From Calycina herbarum (Eukaryota; Ascomycota; Leotiomycetes; Helotiales; Pezizellaceae): a stretch of DNA of 64,000 nucleotides. The number at the start of each line of letters is the position of its first letter. Positions within the stretch are counted from its first letter, which is position 1. Under the pieces are notes generated by a model. That model made no database searches, was not told the DNA's origin, and saw only the letters and a list, made by a program, of their open reading frames with translations. The DNA lies in NCBI GenBank assembly GCA_001414485.1, contig LLEY01000032.1:248001-312000 (forward strand). Reading direction: 5' to 3'. The position numbers and the translations under genes were made by a program. Positions 20,915-32,340 of this stretch are shown here, in pieces.

Positions 20915-23538
20915 TATGATAGTCTTGCTTTGCGCTCGCGCAAAGACTTCGACGCCGTGGAAAGTAGTGCGGGAGAGAGGAAGAGAAGAAATAGAGACTA
21001 GAAAGATGATTGCAGGCTCCTTAAAGAATAAAGCTCCAATAGTAAAGGGAATAAGTAAAGTATTATATAGCTATGAAAAAGCCACAGATTTAGCCAACCT
21101 TCTCTCTTTCTGCGCCCCCCCCAAATGGTATTTCTCAGCACCCAAGATTTTTCACCGTTTCTTTTTCGTGTCGAATGGGATTCCAAGATTTTCCAAGCAC
21201 GTACCCAGAGAACTTGGTGTCTTGACATTCCCCATGACCCTTCTCGGACAATATCCACTTTTGGGAGGAAGTGATGAATGGATTGGACAATGGACATTAT
21301 TGGATCCGGAACTCACCCTTTGGGGTACAGTGGAGTTTCGAGGGTGGGCGCCGCGGGGGAAATGAGGGTGGATGAGAGTGGGTATGGGGAATTAAGGAGA
21401 TGAGGGGTATCAATTTGCTCAGATATGGAAATCTGTAGGTTGGTTACGTTTTGCCTTGGGGTTCGAAGCCTTTTTCCTTGGTACTTCTACGGGGTTTGCT
21501 TTCTTGCACCCAAGGTAGAAAGGGGAACTTGCCAGGACGAATGACCCCTGCGATAACGTAGCAAGATGAATAAGCGAGATGGATTATACGAAACCAGGGG
21601 ATGAAGATCACTACGTCCTTTGTGTAAAGTTTTGTATGTGTACAGTAATTTTCGAGAAATGTGATTAAATACCACATAGAGCACCATCTTATGAAAGACA
21701 TTAGAAAAGGACGAGAACACCCGAAAATCTGACTCAAACCAACATAAAAACTCCAGGGACAAGCATAGGCGCATGCAAGGTCATACTTCGAAGAAACAAA
21801 CAAACTCGAATCATCACGAAGAATACGCCACACGATACCCTCCAACGAACACCCCCGAAACACAATTCGTAGCTTGCAAATAAGGAATTGGCAGGTCCTT
21901 GACAGGTCACTCGGGCACTACCACAAGAGATTCACAAGACCTTGGTGTTCCTATAACGTTTCTGTCTTCCAACTTGGTAAACTATTTGATTCGTGCGCTC
22001 GTGGTGCGGCCTGCTTACGTTCAAGGCGTGTCCCTGGGTGAACGGACCGAAGGGAGTATGGGCTTGTGAAATGTGCTTTCCCAAGGATATGGGGAAAGGC
22101 AAATCCGTGTACCAAGGACTTGGAACTGTATTTTGGACTTGGCTTTTGAACGGCTGGAACCTCCTAAGTGGAGGGACGCGGGGAGGCGAGATTTTGTGTG
22201 GATGTCTTGTTGGGTTTTCTAGGGGTCCTAACTTCTTTCATCAGTGTTGGAGTCTGAGCACGTTGGTAGTAAGAATTCGCGAGTGGATGCCCATGGCGAA
22301 GTGTTTAGGTGCGAACGTTGTTTCGCTTGGTGGGCCGGCCAAGTGCGAATCTTCTGGTGGACAAGACCATGACAGGTTGGGTAGCGAAGGAGCTCTGTCT
22401 TAAGGCTAATTCAAGTACTTCAATTGAATAAGAAGAGTTCCTAGTCTGTTCTGTTGTAAAAGTCGTGACAATCGCGACGGTGGCCAGGCGCATTAAATTT
22501 GTGGGTATGTCACTGCAAACACGAAATAGTCCATCCCCGCGATTCCTTTTCGACGACGAAAAAGTGTGCATATGGGGATGGGGAGGGGAAGTGTTAAGAG
22601 TCGTGCCTTCCCTTCTCGCTGCTCGCTTTGATAATAGTAGATCCGGTTGAGTCGAGACCTCGTCCGACACCTTGCAGGTCGCTCATCATGACCCTCGACC
22701 CGCTCTATCTCGCGCGACACCTCGACATCTGGTAGGACGTGGTGGCCATTGAAGAACCACCCCGGCCTCATAACAAATACACCAAACAAGGCAGCAAACC
22801 GCTCACTTGAGAGTCAAGCCAGACGACGAAAGAACACCATCGTACCTCCCTACAGAAGCAGATGGAATCACACCAGACTGATTCAATTGACAAAACGAAC
22901 ATGCTTCGCAAAGTACTCGTAACACGTCTGCGGGGTAATACGCCACGAGCTGAGGAAACGTACCCCCTGCAAGAGGAAACCTCAAGGTCCCCCGAACCTG
23001 GCTCGAGTCACATGACATGCGAGGTGTCTTTCTTTTGCTGCTTCATCTAAGTACGGTGAATTTATACTTGGATACAAAAGATTGTTAAAGAAAGTCAATG
23101 GTAAAGTATTATCCTTGTTAAATCCCTTTATTGGCTTGCGCCTAACCTCTAATGGTCCAGATCACCTGACCGCGCCCTTTTCCCTCTGAAGCGCCAAGAG
23201 AAGATGAAATACTTCTATATGCAAAATCAAACTCCAAGTAACCCATAGTTACACATTATCACCTACCCCAAGATGATGGAGGCAGAAGCGATAATGAAGA
23301 GTGAGCAGAAAAGACAAAAGTCATCATGAAATGGATTAATTGTGACTTAATCGTCATATAAACATTTATTTATAATACATCAAAACAACAGCCCATGGGT
23401 CCTAGCCCTTAAAATCGTGGTATAAATGTCCCCCCAACCCTCCAGCAACGGGATCAACACAGTCAATGCCTCCAAGCCGCAATTATTGTAGCCGCCTAAT
23501 CCCATCCAAACGCCGTCCCAGACCAAAGCAAAGCAAAA
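20915..23538. other. Spacer of 2.6 kb, no gene recognised
   Basis: It contains the transporter promoter (right after 20914) and the 3' flank of the lectin gene. Several short open frames exist on both strands, but none has a domain, a plausible exon chain or clear coding character. Confidence 0.4.
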
Positions 23539-25302
23539 TCAAACCAACTTCGCTGACCAAACTCCATCCTTAAATGTGCTCACAGCCAAATTCTTCTCTA
23601 CCAATCTGTAATATCTGATTTGGTCATCCCATGAAGTGCTCGTAATCTCTGCTCCTACACTGTCACTCTTAAGCCAAGTCAAATCGTGATAGGTCTGCTG
23701 TTTCCACCCTGGAGTCGATATTCCGGTTGTTGAGTTTGGTTGAATATCACCACGAGCAAGTTCAGCAAACGTCGAAGTCGAGGCGTTCTTGCCTGTAAAT
23801 TCGTAAATTAAACGATCAGACCCAACAAAATAGCATCTGAGACTATCCAATTTTGGGACGTAAGTCGAGGTAAATGATGTCGTGGGGTCCCATTTAGAGA
23901 TGTTATCTGCAACGGGTGTAGCTTGGATATAAGTTAGTTTTGTAGATAAATTGATCTGGATTTCAAACTTACGATTTCTCCATCTATTGTCTTGGTTATG
24001 GATCTGGTAAAGTGTCTTGCTTGGTCCGTCCACATATATAATATGCATGATACCAGTAGTACCGATAGTTGTCGCGGCAATTTTGCTTCCGGCCATGTTC
24101 TTTCCGGCTGAAAGTACATCTCCATGATCCCAATTTCCTCCACCTTCACTTGTCAATTCTGTAATGTATCGATCCGTGTTGTGGTAAAAGACTTTATATG
24201 CACCGATTTCCGTAAGATACACCGCAGAGAGACCAGAGTCGTCCGCTATAGGATACGTGAGGTTTTTCTGAATAATTTCGTTCGAAAGGGTCGTGCAAGA
24301 CATACCAACGCAGCTGACATTTGCAGTGACGATATATTGGTCCTTGATGTAGAAAAGATTCAGGTATACTAAAGCATCACTTCCCCATTTTGCTACTGCC
24401 GCCATAGGTGCATCAATTTCAGGCATAAGGGTCAAATTCATCGTTTTTGCTGGTATGTAGGTCCCGGGCTCCTCACTTAGTGAAAACATCACCTGTCCTG
24501 TCGTCCTGTTGGTTGAGTAAATTTGTGAGAACCAATGCGTCTGATTTGTATCTGTCCAAACTCCCGAAGAAGTGATCGCTGGTAATCGTTTTGTCTTGTT
24601 CTTCGATTTCGCCCATAACCCGAGTCCCACAGACAGTCCGATTATCACCAGTAAAACAGCTGCGATGATGCAAAGAAGGGTTGTCCGCGAAAGTCCACAA
24701 TATTTCCGGCGTTCCTTTTGAGTTACCTCCTTATCAGAACTATAAAGTACTCTACTTGATGGCGACATCGGTTCTCTTTCGGGGGGTGTTGGAGGGTGCA
24801 ACATTGTGACAGAGTTCGAACTTGAGTGGAATTCGGGTGCTTGATGGATTTCTGGGCCCTCTACAACTGTTGGATATCTTTCTTCGTCGCTCATTACATA
24901 TCCCCTCGCTGTCGCATTCGTTGACGTCGTCATTTCACTGACTGATTCTGGGTATCTCTGTGCATCGCTCATCAACGTCGATGATATCGGACTGAACGAG
25001 GATACTGCGACTGGCGAGGATGTGTATTCCGAAGCATATGAGGGTCGTGAAGTGCGTGTATCCGAGTTGTATGTGGAAGTTGAAGTATATGCCGGGGGGG
25101 GCATTTGATGGCCGGTCTGGGGTGGCATTCGACCTTGCTCGGCTGCCAGTTGGAACTTGTCATCCGACTGTAACGTGGTTAGCCAGCTGGGGGCCAATAT
25201 GCGATGGTTGAGACTTACTGGAGCTGGTCTTGTGCTTGGGTATTCCAACTCACTCTCGACCGGAACCGTGTTTGTGTACACCATTTCAATTGGCATCGCC
25301 AT
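23539..25302 (-). CDS. Membrane-anchored fucose-specific-lectin-like protein
   Basis: A single open frame of 587 residues begins at ATG 25302. The N-terminal 200 residues are Ser/Thr/Pro-rich and low in structure, with two MSDxxRYP motifs (111-117 and 137-143). One membrane helix follows at about 208-230 (LLCIIAAVLLVIIGLSVGLGLW), with basic residues after it. The C-terminal 340 residues have the repeating pattern of the Aleuria-type fucose lectin beta-propeller, with W/Y-rich blades such as GIMHIIYVD and LRCYFVGSDRLIYEF. The layout suggests a type II membrane protein with the lectin outside. Two stretches, 25218-25168 and 23972-23922, look exactly like introns (GTAAGT, CTAAC, AG) of 51 bases each, in frame and free of stops. 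The real product may therefore be 553 residues. Sugar specificity is inferred from the family only. Confidence 0.8.
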   Translation of the reverse strand: MAMPIEMVYTNTVPVESELEYPSTRPAPVSLNHRILAPSWLTTLQSDDKFQLAAEQGRMPPQTGHQMPPPAYTSTSTYNSDTRTSRPSYASEYTSSPVAVSSFSPISSTLMSDAQRYPESVSEMTTSTNATARGYVMSDEERYPTVVEGPEIHQAPEFHSSSNSVTMLHPPTPPEREPMSPSSRVLYSSDKEVTQKERRKYCGLSRTTLLCIIAAVLLVIIGLSVGLGLWAKSKNKTKRLPAITSSGVWTDTNQTHWFSQIYSTNRTTGQVMFSLSEEPGTYIPAKTMNLTLMPEIDAPMAAVAKWGSDALVYLNLFYIKDQYIVTANVSCVGMSCTTLSNEIIQKNLTYPIADDSGLSAVYLTEIGAYKVFYHNTDRYITELTSEGGGNWDHGDVLSAGKNMAGSKIAATTIGTTGIMHIIYVDGPSKTLYQIHNQDNRWRNRKFEIQINLSTKLTYIQATPVADNISKWDPTTSFTSTYVPKLDSLRCYFVGSDRLIYEFTGKNASTSTFAELARGDIQPNSTTGISTPGWKQQTYHDLTWLKSDSVGAEITSTSWDDQIRYYRLVEKNLAVSTFKDGVWSAKLV

Positions 25303-26781
25303 TTTGTAATTACAAGGTTCAAAAAACCACCAACTTGAGTAAGAAACAGAAAAGTTCTAGACAAAAGTACTGAGGAGGGAAAATTAAACTGTTAACGCAT
25401 CAAGCAAAAACCAAACACAGAAACGAATGAAAGTCGTGCTAACAGAACACTAGGTATCGAAGATTTCAGGAAAGAATGACGAGGAAAGAACATGAAAGCG
25501 GGTGGGAAAGCTGCGGCCCTACCCAAAATCTGAAGTGGGTATGATGTGGATACAAGTGAAGGTTCCCCCCATCAAACAAACTTTGCGAAACCGCGATAAT
25601 GCCAGTGCTTCATCCAAATTAATGCGACAAATCAGAAGCAAGATATCTGTATGGGTATAGCCCTATATGAAAGCCAGAATAAGAATCCGGACGAATCAAA
25701 GAATCTTGCGTCCAGTATTTGTGACTTACTTAAATGTTGAGTTGAAACGAAACAGTGGTGACCTTGCCACCGCGAAAACAGTAAATTTACAGTTAAGTTG
25801 CCTGAAATCATTTATAAAGGTTTGCGATATAATGACCATGGAACTGGTCTGTCTCGCACACCATAAGTTTTTGGAGGGCTGGAATTTGTTTCAAGTCGTC
25901 AAGTTTGTGTTGAACGCTCGAGCTTACGAAGTGACGTTTCGGAGCTCCCGCCACCTGAAAAGGGGATTCTTGGCTGCACGTGAGTTTGACAAAGGGAAAT
26001 TCTGGAATAGAAAACCAGAAATAGGAACCTACGGAAATGGCGACAAGATAGCATTAGAAAGGGAGATTCTCAAATCCGATAGATCGACAATCCTTCAATA
26101 TTGTCCCATGAAGAAGATACGAGAGATTGAAATTCGGGGAAGCCGCGAAGCATGGAGTTGGCAGCTCAATGACATCAAAACAGCCGGGATTCCCCTCTTT
26201 TCTTCAAGACGGAATAAAGTTTAAGATTCTGGATCTTGCGGGAGCCCGGCATCGTTACCCATGGAAGTCCCGAAGAAAGGAGCATTCACGTGGTAGAATA
26301 GATTTGTGACGATATTGAATGGAGTAAAATAAGAGAAAGGATTTCCTACCTGGAATTGCCTGAAAGTGTTTTGGAAAAAATGAGGAAAAACCGACCGAGC
26401 ATCTACTTCGTATCACGTGCGGTGTGTCGGGTGGGCCCCCTTTTTTAACCGAAACTAAACCGAGAATATGAAACAGAAGAATAAAGATGAACAGTAATAT
26501 GACAACCTAGATAAGAAAGATCTAATTAGTATTCAAAGAAGGGGATATCGAGGACTGAACACCAACTCCAGACGAAAAGGAATGTCTCGGAACGAAATTG
26601 ATAGAAATAGGGCGGATAGAAAAATAGTAAACAAACCTACCGATCATGAGCACTCACAACTGACGCAAGGCCATAAGTCGATAACCTTGTTACCAGAATA
26701 ATTTGTTTCAATGATACTCTAAACACATTTTTCAAATGAACTTTACAACAAAAGACAAACACCCTCGAACCGTGCCACATT
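25303..26781. other. Spacer between lectin and SDR genes
   Basis: This holds the lectin promoter and the 3' flank of the SDR gene. A 185-codon open frame on the plus strand (25667-26224) has an ATG but no recognisable motif, and I do not count it as a gene. Confidence 0.4.
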
Positions 26782-27701
26782 TTAAACACCGCCACCGCTG
26801 AGTCTAATCACTTGACCTAACACCGAATTAGTTACACAAATATTTATTAAGAAATAGGGGAGGGAAACATACCATTAATCCATTCCGCATCAGGGCTAAC
26901 CAAAAGTCCAACTGCCTTGGCAATATCACTTGGAACACCACATCTCTTCAAAGGACAGAACTTAGCAATGCCCTGTTCTATAAAATCCATGCTCATTTCT
27001 GGGTAACCATTGGGGACATAATGCCATGCGTTAGCATCAAACATATCAGTCTTGATCCCCCCTGGCGCAATTGCGTTAACGGTAACACCCTTCTCGCCAC
27101 AATCCACAGCAAAAGAGCGAGCGAAACCTTCGACAGCAGCCTTGGATCCAGCATAAAGTGCGTGGTTTGGAATTCCACTCATGGAGGCAGCAATCGAAGA
27201 CATGAGAATAATTCTTCCACCACGAGTGAGATGCTTAAGTCCTTGTTGAGCGACGAAGAATTGTCCTCGGCAGTTTAGGTTGAAGATGTAATCGAAATCT
27301 TCCTGGGTAACATCTTCCTCCTTACTCCAGACTTCGGTCCCCGAGTTGGAAATGACAAAATCTAATCTTCCGAAATGAGCGATGGCTTTGTCGAACAGTT
27401 GGACGATTTCAGCTGGTTTGGAAACGTCGGCTTGGAGAGCAATGGCTTTACTACCAAGCTTGAGGATCTCCTCGACAACGGATTGAGCAGCGGATGAAGA
27501 TTTGGCGTAATTGATTACAACGGAAGAACCCTTTGAGGCGAGTTCGAGTGCCATTCCTTTACCGATACCACGACCAGAACCGGTAATAAGTGCCACTCTC
27601 CCTGCGTATGGACGAGCATCTTGAAATGGCGAGGTGTTTGATGGGGTGGTGGCAGCTGTGGTGCTGCCAATTTCTGACTCTGAAATTGCAGATGGCGACA
27701 T
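26782..27701 (-). CDS. Short-chain dehydrogenase, tetrahydroxynaphthalene reductase-like
   Basis: Exons 27701-26873 and 26816-26782 join in frame to 287 residues; the intron is 56 bases. The classical SDR features are visible: the cofactor loop TGSGRGIG (40-47), NSG near 119-121, and the catalytic Ser169, Tyr183 and Lys187 in SSIAASMSGIPNHALYAGSK. The sequence GGIKTDM and the ending WINGQVIRLSGGGV fit the fungal naphthol reductases that convert 1,3,6,8-tetrahydroxynaphthalene to scytalone (BRN2/4HNR type) with NADPH. The ending differs from the GIDGGxCM tail that I recall for trihydroxynaphthalene reductases. Being near a CMR1-like regulator and a non-reducing PKS supports a melanin role. It could act on another hydroxylated polyketide. 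SDR membership is firm; exact substrate is inferred. Confidence 0.82.
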
Positions 27702-28958
27702 GTTGGAGCTGGATTCGATAATTTTGATAGCGTGGAGGTATTTTGATTCTAGGTATCGTCAATGTTTAATATTCTCAATCCAAGAAGTGTTTCCTCACCT
27801 GAAGGCACAAAGTTCTTGTTGAAAAGCTTGATAATCCTCTTCAGCAACCAGCCAACGACTCAACTTATCTCAACATCTTCATCAGAAGTTCCCTTAGTAA
27901 CTCTCCCCTTACCCCCTTCGTCCGTCAACAAAAACGGTACTCCGTATCTTGACCCAAAGAACCCCCTCCATCTCTCCGGTCACGTTTCCATATCCTCCAT
28001 CCCTACTCCGAGCTTCCCCCTAAACAATCGTCACCCTCATTCCAACAATGTATCTTCGAGTGATCTGATACACCCGGTCATAAAAGAAAGGTCCGAACGG
28101 CATTCTTCACCCATGCCCTCCTTCGGATGTCCGCCAACACCGAGGCATGCAGCGCAAATCCTGCGAGCAAGATGAACCGTTTTAATCCCAACATGGGAAC
28201 TACGACTCGGTTCTGGGTAAGATTGTCCCCGGTTGGAAAGGTACCCGGGATGCTCGCCGATATCCCCCCCTCGAAAGAACCGTGAGATGATCACACCCTT
28301 ACCGGACAACCAACAGGCATTAATATAGAGAGGGTGTGCCCAATTCCCACTTTTCGGTTTATCAGGATAAAATCTCCGATACGTCCATATTAATTCTCGG
28401 ATGTTATACGGAACGATCTATCCACCTTTCACCAACCCATCCCCCTTTAATATTGGTTTGCTTAGCGAATAGATTTTGGCTGCCCAAATAATAACCTTTG
28501 CCATGTCTTTGCTCATGCCAAGGTATTTGAAAAGATATTCCATAAACAAGATACTCAAAACTACGTAACAAAGATACGTGAAAACTTCCAAACCTGGACT
28601 GAGAACCCCCACCAAAGCAAAACATATTATACAATCATAAAACGACCTAAATTTCTCTTTCCCACCCTGTGAACACATAACCGCATCCCACCCATTATTC
28701 TAGCCACTTGCCAAAGTAAAAGCCGTTCCCAAAGTGTAGCCCCAAAAGAAACTCGTAAAATCGTAATGTTCGCGCTGTAATTTCGCCTGTCCCTAGATGA
28801 AAAGCACCCAAAAGCACCAAGCAAAAGCCAGGTACTTCTTGCCCGGTAGAAAATTAGGGATAGTGATGAAGAAATCCTAACGTCTCGAGTTCCAAAGCAT
28901 AGAAAACCCAGCAAAATTATAGTAAGGAAATCGCTCAAGGAAAAACAACAAGGTATGG
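27702..28958. other. Spacer between SDR and CMR1-like genes
   Basis: It contains the SDR promoter and the 3' flank of the regulator gene. No gene was recognised. Confidence 0.4.
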
Positions 28959-31900
28959 TTAACATTCAAAGCCCCAGTTCTTCTGCAGAGTCTTCAGCTT
29001 TCTTCGGATCCCTTCACTCATTCTCCCCTCTATGCCCTCAGTCAACAGGTCTGAACAATGGTTCAGGACTTGACCCGGCTGGTCTAGGTGCGTGAAGCTA
29101 CCGTCATTTCGACTGAGCACTGGAACGCCCTCGCCATCCCAAAGGTAAGAAGTGACTGATGGGTGCTCAGGTGTGACGGAATCTATGGCAAAAGCGGCCT
29201 CATTGTTCCTGTTGTGCGCAGTAACACCCGCGATCGATGATTGTGAGAGACTGTAAAGCCAAACAATCATTGTAGCTCGATAGATTGCGGCTGACCACCA
29301 GTGTGGTCTGCAGTGTTTTGGCATCGAGTTGACGAGGCGGAAGACTTGCCCGCAGTGAAATAGTGCTTCTTCGCGGCGGTAAATACAGCGTCTGTAGAAC
29401 GAGGTGCTTGCTAAGGTTTCGGAACTGTGTTCCCTTCGTGCTACTCGCTCAATGTCGGGGAAGGAGGTAACGGTGTTGAGATGGATTAGGTGGTAGAGGA
29501 CCAAGTTCTCTTGGATTATGGGCGATGCCGAGTCATCGTTAGCATGAAAGATACAGAGACCATACCATTTCTGTAGTAAGGACTGGACCTCCTCAAGCCT
29601 CGACATTGTCGACGCTTTTGTGACCGTTCGCCCCCCTCTATGAGGACCTGGGCCATCCGAAAAGCAAGTCAAAATGTGACGAAGATGAGAGACGAGAGAA
29701 TGAAGTGGGTGAAGAAGCAATTTGAGCTGGAGAGGGGTGAGCTGTCCATGGGAACGGATATTATCATGGAGAAGGTCCTGAAAGAGATCACCGATGGAAG
29801 GAGCCAGTCCTGGGATGGAAGGCTGCGAGGAGAAACTCCTTTCGGGACGATCACGGGAATTATAAAATGCAGCAAGCCATTCGTCGGCGTCTCTGGCAAG
29901 CCACAAATCTTCATCACTCGGTATCGGCGTTTGAAGCTCCGTGGTGGAGAGAACACAAGGAGCGTCATGAAACAAACTGAGCTCCTGGTCGACCATGACC
30001 CAGTTGTAGACTAGCCTGCTGCAGGTTAGCATCTCATCTCCTGTTCATCTCCCGTTAAGGTGGGCACAAGCGAGGTATGTCCGTTGGTGCAACAGGCGCT
30101 ACCCGTTACGTTCCCGCGAGCAATGCCCGCCGACGGTGAAACCAATAGATTGCGACGCTGACACGCAAGCAACTGAACGCACAATCCCAGAAAATACATA
30201 TACATACCGAATCTTGGTTTCTCTCTTTACCCAGGTTCTCCATTGAAGATCCTTGCTCGAGCAATTGTCGAACACAGGAGTAAAAGCTGGTTGAGGCTCC
30301 ATCATGCCCGCATGTTTGAGCATCTAGATTGCAACACCATTTAGCCAAAGTATCCTTATCGCCTCTATTTCGTCACTGCTTTGTTGGCTTGCGTAACGTC
30401 GGCAGAGAGCCCCATTACCCCGCAAACTCTTGAGTAACACGACTAATTCGAAAATCAAGCCATCGAGAAACATCAAGGGACTTCAAACAGAAGCCATAAA
30501 ACTACGGGAGAAGAAGCGAAAAGCACACTTACAGCAAGATACATTCCTCTCTGGCCCATGGCCATGTCCATATGCCACTTATCACCACCTAACGAAGGTT
30601 AGCATCGTTTCGGGCAGTTCAACGTCAAAATACATACCCCATGCCGCGAGCATCGTGAAAAGCAACGCACATCGCAGAACAACGGGATCCGCAGATAATT
30701 CCACATCCTTTTCGATCAGATCGAAGAGGGAGATTCGACATGTTTCCGTGAGACCAGCTGTCAGTTGTCTCGCTTCAGGGGAGGCAATTGCGGTCGCGCC
30801 TTCAGCAATCATCAAAAGGACGAGCAAAGTGGAAGCTTGGTTATTCAACATCAACTCATTTGGATCAACCGTCCCTCCGTTGATCAGAGAGTAGTATGAG
30901 GTCAATGTGCGCACATAATTTTGAAGGAAATACTCAAGTGTCTCCGCCGGTGGGAGTACGAGAAAGCTAAATCCACCACCTGGACTAACTTGAGACGCGG
31001 CTTTGGGCCATCCATTCGAACCACCTCGATGGGTGTTGAGCGCCTTATGAAGGAAACTTTGAGTAATCGCCAGAATTTTGTCGCGAGTAGTGGGGTTCAA
31101 GGGGACAATGGAAATGGAAGGCTGGTGTGTTAGAGCGGTTTCTGGATTCTCCATGAGCGACTCCCACACAACATTGTTTTGAGAATTCTGCTCCAGGGTT
31201 TCCAAGTGGACAATCGCGGTACGAGGGCAAGTGTCGGAGAAAATGGGTCGATTACAACGGGCAAGTGGCCACGCATCTTCGGCTGCGATCACCGCCTCAA
31301 ATTCTGAGATCAGAGCTGCTTTGATTCGGGGGTCGATGTTTCTGCACGCGGCAGGAGAGATGGGAGAAGCGTGACTGGATTGTCTGGTGTGGGCTGTGGA
31401 AATGGACCCGCGGGAGGAGGTCGTAGATTGTCCATACGAGCTTGAGGTAGCCTCACTCAAGTCCGAGGGGGGCATGTCGAAGGTTTCCAGGTTTGAAGAA
31501 AATCCAGGTCCCGGGCTTTTGAAGTTGTCTAGAACAATTGGGTATTCACCACCCCATGAGAGGAATTCTTGAAAGTCAATATTTGGCGCATCGAAACCAT
31601 CGCTAAAGTCCATAGCCATTGTTGGATTGCTGGCCCCGTCAAGTCCTTCCCCGCAAAATATCCCTCCGTCCGAGAACATGAGTCCATCACTGCTTATTGG
31701 TGTGTGCATTTGAGGCGCCTGCCGCATTGAGTTCTTTGGCGAATTGTTGTTTCCGTCACTATATGGACTTCTTCCTCCATTCATATTCATATCCACATCC
31801 ATTTGCCCCAATTGGACCGGCAGCCTGCTATTCATTGGAGATACGGCCAAGGGGGCAGCTGTGGCTGCCCGAACCGCGACTTTCGAAATCCGTCGTGCGT

Positions 31901-32340
31901 ACCGAGCTTCGCAAGGTAAGTTTTTCTCATAACATCGAGTGCACGGAACGTTTTTATCACAGCCGGCCTTTGCGTTGGCACAATTGAGGCAGGCAATTGG
32001 AGTTCTTCGTGGAACGTGTTGGGTTCGTCCAGGAATGGCCTGCATATTGTCTTGGATTTCGTGGTAACTACTCTGGTGTCTTTGGAGCAGATCTCTGGTT
32101 TGGATTAGCAACAACGGACTGACATGTGCTATAGGTGCAACATGAACACCAACCTTCTTGCAAACGACAATTGGCAAGCACCACAACGATGTGGCTTCAC
32201 GTTGGTATCTGCACACTTTACTCAGCCCACACTTCACAAGTCATTGGCAAGGTGGAATACGTACGACTTGGGATGTGTCTCTCGAGATGCTCTTTTCTTG
32301 TGAAGCTTTTTCCACAATAGGTACAGAAAACGCCAACCAT
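28959..32340 (-). CDS. CMR1: CMR1-like melanin transcription factor (2x C2H2 + Zn2Cys6)
   Basis: Six exons on the minus strand, 32340-32265, 32208-32154, 32094-30638, 30588-30533, 30323-30208 and 30015-28959, join in frame to 938 residues. Two C2H2 fingers come first (Cys6, Cys9, His22, His26 and Cys34, Cys37, His50, His55), split by introns 1 and 2. A Zn2Cys6 cluster follows (Cys79, 82, 89, 95, 98, 105). This unusual double arrangement marks the CMR1/PIG1 regulators of DHN-melanin genes. The middle homology region has WGGDKWHMDMAMGQRGMYLA and MLKHAGMMEPQPAF, then LVYNWVMVDQELSLFHD, as in that family. Introns 4 and 5 (209 and 192 bases) are much longer than the rest. A naive reading would split this into two or three genes. 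It is a nuclear regulator, probably of the nearby PKS and SDR genes; the target set is inferred. Confidence 0.9.

Noticed and set aside
25667..26224. 185-codon open frame upstream of the lectin gene
   Set aside because: It has an ATG, but no recognisable motif, no intron and basic, random-looking composition. It may be chance.
28959..30032. The C-terminal CMR1-like frame as a separate gene
   Set aside because: The start of this frame is an intron remnant (CTGCAG acceptor). Joined to 30323-30208 it restores the conserved LVYNWVMVDQELSLFHD context in frame.
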